A DNA stretch of 64,000 nucleotides from Pleodorina starrii. Lineage: Eukaryota > Chlorophyta > Chlorophyceae > Chlamydomonadales > Volvocaceae. Positions within the stretch are counted from its first letter, which is position 1. Each line of letters opens with the position of its first letter. Below, in pieces: positions 53,310-64,000 of this stretch. The position numbers were made by a program, and so were the translations under genes. The notes under the pieces were generated by a model. It searched no databases, was not told the DNA's origin, and saw nothing but the letters and a program-made list of their open reading frames with translations. The stretch spans positions 513,501 to 577,500 of the forward strand of contig BRXU01000034.1 in NCBI GenBank assembly GCA_030267565.1. Direction: 5' to 3'.

Positions 53310-53478
53310 CGTTCCGTCTCCTCTACGGCAGTCTCTACGGCAGTCGGAAGGGTGCAGTGAGCACGCCCGAAGCAATTGCGCGTTGCGTGTACATTCCTGG
53401 TATTGCCTCTTACTGCTGTATTGGGTCCCACGCGTACGGACAGCCGCTCCTGGGGACATAAACCTCTTTTGATTCTTA

Positions 53479-53530
53479 GAACCAAAATCGGTAACCAAAC
53501 CAAAATCGGTAACCAAACCAAAATCGGTAA
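53479..53530. repeat. 18-bp tandem repeat, ~3 copies
   Basis: The unit accaaaatcggtaaccaa is repeated almost perfectly nearly three times, just beyond the poly(A) signal of the gene to its right. Confidence 0.9.
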
Positions 53531-53585
53531 GCATCAATGCAGTTCTGCACTTCCCTTCGATGAGTCGGGGTGTCTCATGCAGTAG

Positions 53586-53590
53586 TTACA
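53586..53590 (-). terminator. TGTAA poly(A) signal
   Basis: Minus-strand TGTAA lies about 245 bp downstream of the stop of the 447-aa unknown gene. Confidence 0.5.
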
Positions 53591-53834
53591 GTGAAGCTGA
53601 GCAGCGCGGAGGCTGAGGCCGCATCGCATGCGGGCCTGGGGCTTACCCGGAACAGCAGGGAACATCCAGACTCGTGACGTCGTGAGGCTCTCATCTACAA
53701 CTACATGGGGTCTGGGAAACCCTGCACTGCTGCCAACACGACGACGTAAGGTAACATCATCCCACCGCTATGCCTCTTGCGCACTCGCGCGCGTTTCCTG
53801 ATGCAGCACTCCTTCCAAGCAAACCCCGCCGCGC

Positions 53835-55407
53835 TCAAAACTCCTCAACCATTGCCCCATCGTCCTCGACCGTCGCTGCACCCGGCCCCGCCCCCGGCCC
53901 CGCCCCCACACCAGCGCCGCCGCTGCCACCGCCACCGTTGACGAAACCCATCCCCGTCCCCCCCATCCCCAGCCCCATTCCGCCACCGTACTCAAACGCA
54001 CCGCTGCCGAACCCGACCCCGTAGTCAATGCCCGGCCGTGGCTGCGTCAGCGGGCCGGGTCCGTCAAACTCATCAAAAGCAGCCCCCAGAGCTGAGTCCA
54101 TCTCCATGCTCCCCAAGCCTCGGCTGCCGCTGCCGCCGCCGCCGCCGTCACCGTCCTCGGTTTCGGAGCTCGAGCCTTCGTCCGCATCCAGCATGAGGTC
54201 AGGTGCCGCCGCCGCCGCTGCGTCGCCGCCGAAGCCCGCCGCAAGCGGGACGGCATACGGCTGGCCCGCCGTGTACGGCAGGCCCGACCCCGCCAGCGCC
54301 GCATCGGCTGAGCCCGCCGCGAAGGGCACCATCAGGCCGCCCGCCGCCGCTGGACCTTGCCCCGCAACACCAGCAGCGAACGACGGTGCTGCGCCGAGCT
54401 GCGCCACACCAGCGTTCGCCGCAAACAGCAACGACATTTCCTCGCCGACGCCAACGGAACCCAGAAGCGCCTCACCAGTCGTCTGCGCCGGCACGCCTCC
54501 GCCTCCGCCCTCCGTCGCCGCCGCCGGCCCCGCGCCGGCGGCCGCCAGTCGCTGCGGGTCGTACGGCCCCTGCTCATCTGGATCCGGCTGTCGTACATGT
54601 TCCAAATCCACGAAGCACTCTGTATAATCCTCAGGCAGCTGACCGACTCGAATTCGACTTCCGTACACCCGCGCCAGGCTGCTGGGCCCTGCACCGCTGC
54701 CGCGGCCACCGCCACAGCGGCGGGCGAGGTGGCACCCCAGCTGTGTCGCCGCAGCGGCCGTCGGCGGCGGTGCGCCCAGCGGCGGTACGATGGCTATTCG
54801 CTTCATGGAGACTGTGGAGTGTGCGGCACCTGTGGATCTGGGACGCTGCGGTGCCGACGCCGCGGCCGCGGTGGCCGCGTCTGCCGCCTCTTCCGCTCGC
54901 CGCTTCGCGGCACCGTGTCGAAGGCGGGAGACGGCCGCCAAGCCGGCGGAAGCCCGGGCTGCGATGGTTGGGCAGCCAACCAGAGCGCCGTTGGCCCTGA
55001 GGCGATGGAGATGGAGCGTTCCAAACACGGTTTGGCTGGTGAGCTCGGAGTTTGCTCCGGGCTGGTGTGAAGGCTTGCAGTGGCACGCGGGAACGATACA
55101 AAGCAGTGCCCAGCAGGGCAGGAACTCCAAACAGCACAGGGCATGACACTGTTCAATACAGGGCATGAGTTAACTTCAGTAGGGCACGGATTTAATGGTG
55201 GCTGGGAGCCCCGCACTGCCCCGACCTGCCGCGCCCCGAGGTTTGCTTCCGCCGGGCGGTCGCCCGCAGCTCCGCCAGCGCCAGAAGCTGCGCGAGGGTG
55301 AGCGCCGCTGCCGCCTTCCGCTGACGCGAAGACAGCTGCGGGCCAACGACGAGTCCAAGCGGCCCTGGCTGCGATCCGGGGTCGTCGCCGGGAAGTGTTG
55401 ACGACAT
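53835..55407 (-). CDS. Unknown protein, 447 aa, Gly-rich tail
   Basis: Two exons, 55407-55226 and 54996-53835, join in phase. The ATG at 55,407 opens MSSTLPGDDPGSQPGPLG. An early helical, basic region has AAALTLAQLLALAELRATAR and then RRKQTSGRGR across the splice. The middle has an ordinary segment, SRIRVGQLPEDYTECFVDLE. The rest is Ala/Gly-rich, with an acidic Ser/Glu stretch (DEGSSSETEDGDG) and a Gly/Met-rich tail ending VEDDGAMVEEF. I do not recognise a family. Its start lies 678 bp from the ELP3 start on the opposite strand, so the two probably share a divergent promoter. The donor (GTCGGG) is weak, so the first exon is less certain than the second. Confidence 0.5.
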
Positions 55408-56085
55408 TGCCGCTCAGCAGAAGATGCAAAAACGAAGTTCCGCAAGAGAGTATACGTGCCTAGACAACGACTGGCTTTACATTTTTAGGACATCGGTTCC
55501 CCTTGTAATCCTTGCATACTAATGAAATGGGGATGCCGTACCGGCGAGAGTCCTCCCTTTGTGAGATTGTGACGGCAAATTCTAGGGCAATAATTCAAGT
55601 ATTTGTCACTATGTTGACAGTTCACGTGTAAGCTGGGGCAGCAGTTTGAGCGCAAAAAGCTTTCGAGTTGCAACTACTGACTGCTGTGTCAGCCCTCTGG
55701 TTTCAGTTAAGTGCACCGCAACAGGATTCACAGTACTAGGTACTTATGACGTGCTGAAATTACATAGTTGACGGCACTGCTGCCAAGCACACGTAACTGT
55801 GCCTGGCGCTGGTGCTGCGATGGTGGCGCTGGAACCCACGGCTTTCTCCGGGAAGGTTGAGCATAACAGGCGAGACAAGCGTGTTCTCAAATATACCAGT
55901 GCCAAATTTCACCGTCTGCGAACGGACTGTCTCCTGCGGAGTGTCGTCCGTCATGACAGCTCGGTCTACTGCAATACAGTGCGCCGCGTGAAAACACGCT
56001 ACAGCTGCTTTAGGAAGAGGGCGGCGCGGACCCGAGCCACCGAACGTGGAGGCGAGGGCGAAACAAGCCCCCAGCGGCATACGGC
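55408..56085. promoter_or_regulatory. Divergent promoter region, unknown gene / ELP3
   Basis: These 678 bp separate two head-to-head start codons. They contain AT-richer sequence than either gene (about 55,480-55,780) and no ORF I trust. A bidirectional promoter is inferred from position alone. Confidence 0.4.
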
Positions 56086-61614
<5,529 letters not shown>

Positions 61615-62830
61615 AGGAGGGGCAGGGTTGTGTGTGGTGGTTGGGTCGGTATGCGATTTGGAAGTGGGGTTGAAGGAAATGTGTCCTCCGGCCCGAATGG
61701 GGGCTGGAAAGGGGCCGCAGAGAAGTCACCGCCGTTGGCTTGTGGCGCTGGTGGCTTGAGGCGGCCTCCGGGTGAGTCGACGCAGGGCTGAGCAGTGGAC
61801 CCAAACGGGGGTGGGGGCCATGGGCCCCAGCGTGTCGTCTTGTCTTTTCGGCGGGGAGGTTCGACCCTGACGCGTCGCCTCCCGCATTCAAGTATCGCTC
61901 TGCAATACCGGTACTGGTACTTGGAACGTGGGCTGTTACAGTGGGCTCCCGAGTCCGGACCTCCGGAAGGGTGGAGCCATCCACGGCGCGTCATCCGGGC
62001 CAAGCTCCCTCAGCGCCGCTGGTGAATAGTGTTCTTTGGAGGGGAAGGCGTGGCTTAACGATGGACGACAGCCAGGCGCTGATTTGAGGCATACAGTGGG
62101 GAGGGCAAGGGCACAGCAGAGATGAGGTCCTCACCGGTGGCCATGGGTTGGTTGTACGGCCAGGCTGTGCATGGGTTCCTGGGCCCTGACCCTGCAGGGA
62201 TGTACCCGTTGAGCATGGTAGGGTAACACCGGCCCGTGGGTTTGTTGGCGTGGACGTGGGCCTGGACGCAGAGCCATTGTCAACGGCGACGGCTCCCAGA
62301 CACTCCGTTGCGACCGCAAGCCGCCGTCTCACACCACCACCATTCAGAAACGCCAGGATGAGCCCCTGCCAACTCGCATTCGCGAAGGAAAGCGCCCACA
62401 CGCGCCTCACGAAGCTGTCTGGAAGCTTTGCCGCCACCAAACACCTTGGTCGGCGATGAAGGTATCGTACTGTGCGTGCAGTGTTTCTTCTTGTCACCTG
62501 GCGTATCGCTTAGGCCCTGCCCGCACCTGATGCATTTTCTGCCGTTCCCATCACGCAACAGGAAACAAATGGTGAGGAGGCAACATGCAACATGTTGCCG
62601 TCTTGTACGGGCGCATCGTATGTACGACATTCGTCACCAGTTGGTTGAACAACACCATAACTCATTTATTGTTGGCGAAATGTACGTGTGGTTGTTCACG
62701 AGCGTCAGCTGTTCGCGCAAATTAGCATTTTTATAGCAGCAACTGTTGGTATCGTGAGAGAAATACAATTGCTACGCAAGCCTGGTGTTTGATATGTGCA
62801 TAGCATTTGATTGCCACCCGTGTCTTGAAG
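61615..62830. other. Intergenic, ELP3 3' flank
   Basis: No ORF with a recognisable domain. I see no sense-strand TGTAA in the likely ELP3 3' UTR. The right end should hold the promoter of the SHG1-like gene. Confidence 0.45.
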
Positions 62831-63628
62831 ATGGCTTCTCCCGTTGAGGAGGGCAGCCGCATCGTCAAGCAAGTTATCGACAGCGGCGCTTTTGATGACA
62901 TCCGGAAGAGCGTGAGTGAAGAATTTAAAGTTGAATTGAGAGCGAATCAACAGACAGAGTGTTCCGCTGCAGGTTTTCGAGGAGTTGAGAAACAGCTCTG
63001 CTCTGCGAGATTACGTTCACGAGCAGGTCGACAACAGCAAGACACTAAACGGGGAGAGCAGCAAGGCGAGCAAGGACAGGAAGAAAGTCCTCGATGACCT
63101 CCAAAATGAGCTCAAGTATGTTCAGCGGCCCTTGGGCAAGTGAACCCTCGTCTTGCTTCATCAGTGGCCTCATCCGTGTTTTTTCCTTGCTGACTCCAGG
63201 GACAGATTGGTGGAGAGGGCTTCTCGGGTTGTTTGGGAGATATTAACCAACGCCGACGGCCGTGTCGCGCAGGACATTGAACGCAAGGTAACCCGGGCAA
63301 ACTCCAAATGCGGATTTGCGTTTGTCATGGCACGGACGTTTAAACAATTTGTTGACGAGTCCCTACTGTATCAATTTAGGTACACGAGGCGATCTGCCAC
63401 CTGCACGACTTCCGCGAAAAGCAGCAGCAGCAGTCGACCGCCGCCGTCCAGCAGCAACCAGATAAACCCGCACCACAAAGCCAGCCAGGCGCAGCCGAGA
63501 CCGGGCAGGCCGTGTCCCTGCCGGCGCGCCTTGCGGCCTCGTCAACCGCAACGCTGGCTGGACAGCCGCACCAGCAGCAAACGAACCGCCCGCCGCCCCG
63601 CCATTACGGGGTCTATGGCAACTTGTGA
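62831..63628 (+). CDS. BOD1/SHG1-domain protein (COMPASS-like subunit)
   Basis: Four exons, 62831-62911, 62973-63115, 63200-63287 and 63380-63628, join in phase to give 186 aa. The start context is AAGATGGCT. The N-terminal helix (SRIVKQVIDSGAFDDIRKS) and the following VFEELRNSSALRDYVHEQV match the Shg1/BOD1 domain, which in yeast Shg1 belongs to the COMPASS (Set1) histone H3K4 methyltransferase complex and in animal BOD1-like proteins also acts at kinetochores. A third helical part (DRLVERASRVVWEILTNADG) and VHEAICHLHDFREKQ complete it. The tail is Gln/Pro-rich and ends RHYGVYGNL. Family membership is clear enough; the complex it joins in algae is inferred. Introns are short (61, 84 and 92 bp). 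Confidence 0.8.
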
Positions 63629-64000
63629 CGTGAGCGCCGCGTCGTTGTGCAACGAACGACCAAACAAGTAACGACCAGCCGACTACGGCTTGCTCGTTAC
63701 ACGTTGGCTCAAGTTGTTGAGATTCCCTCTCAAACGACCGGTTGCTGTGCTCGTACCCGTGCGCGGCTTACGGAGGTCAGATACACAGCATTGATCGCGC
63801 CCAGAGTCCAATAACCATTATTTCCGCATCTTGTCTGAACCGCTGTGCTAGTAGAGCTGGTCGGGAATCAGGACCTGTTCACGGGATTCAGGACACGAGG
63901 GCGTAGAGAGTAATGTTTTTTGGTGCCTGCGCGTTAGTCGTATGTCTAGTAATGACGTGGATGACCGGGACTCTGGATTCATATTAAGCATGGACATGAG
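63629..64000. other. 3' flank of SHG1-like gene
   Basis: No gene or poly(A) consensus seen before the window ends. Confidence 0.4.

Noticed and set aside
55219..55270. Histone H3-tail-like string RRKQTSGRGR in the 447-aa unknown protein
   Set aside because: The likeness to the H3 N-terminus is short, internal and spans a splice junction; no histone fold follows.

Overview
The window looks like nuclear DNA of a GC-rich volvocine (Chlamydomonas/Volvox-type) green alga. Four things point there: many short introns with GTGAG/GTGGG/GTACG donors; proteins swollen by Ala, Gly, Gln and His runs; TGTAA poly(A) signals downstream of several stops; and scattered copies of the TTTTAGGG telomere unit known from these algae. 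I built all multi-exon models by hand from reading frame, splice phase and family conservation; none has transcript support.

Layout. Positions 1-8,100 are repeat-rich: an edge-truncated ORF, a decayed LINE 3' end, and an inverted pair of ~170-230 bp repeats around a tandem satellite. A 392-aa secretory FkbM-type methyltransferase-like gene follows on + (8,108-11,908). Positions ~14,600-21,530 hold a Ty3/gypsy-type retrotransposon on -. Its single ORF carries RT, RNase H, a DNMT3-like cytosine methyltransferase domain, integrase, a PHD finger and a Tudor-like segment; a TGACC minisatellite follows it.

Positions 25,252-50,949 form a run of minus-strand genes: an IQ-motif low-complexity protein, DENR (translation re-initiation factor), a 1,522-aa AP2/ERF transcription factor, and EXO1 (exonuclease 1, 1,709 aa by my model). 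Next come a possibly broken gene (~51,755-53,309) and a 447-aa unknown protein (53,835-55,407). That last gene lies head to head with ELP3, the Elongator catalytic subunit (56,086-61,614, +, 16 exons). A BOD1/SHG1-type COMPASS-like protein (62,831-63,628, +) closes the window.

The host genes do not form a pathway. They serve DNA end resection and mismatch repair (EXO1), tRNA wobble-uridine modification (ELP3), translation re-initiation (DENR), transcription (AP2/ERF) and probably histone methylation (SHG1-like). The strongest candidate for an unusual system is the retrotransposon, which joins a DNA methyltransferase-like domain and a chromatin-reader module to its replication enzymes. Secondary points are GC-AG introns fixed by phase and conservation, telomere-unit repeats inside introns, and a DENR lacking the usual N-terminal zinc ligands.
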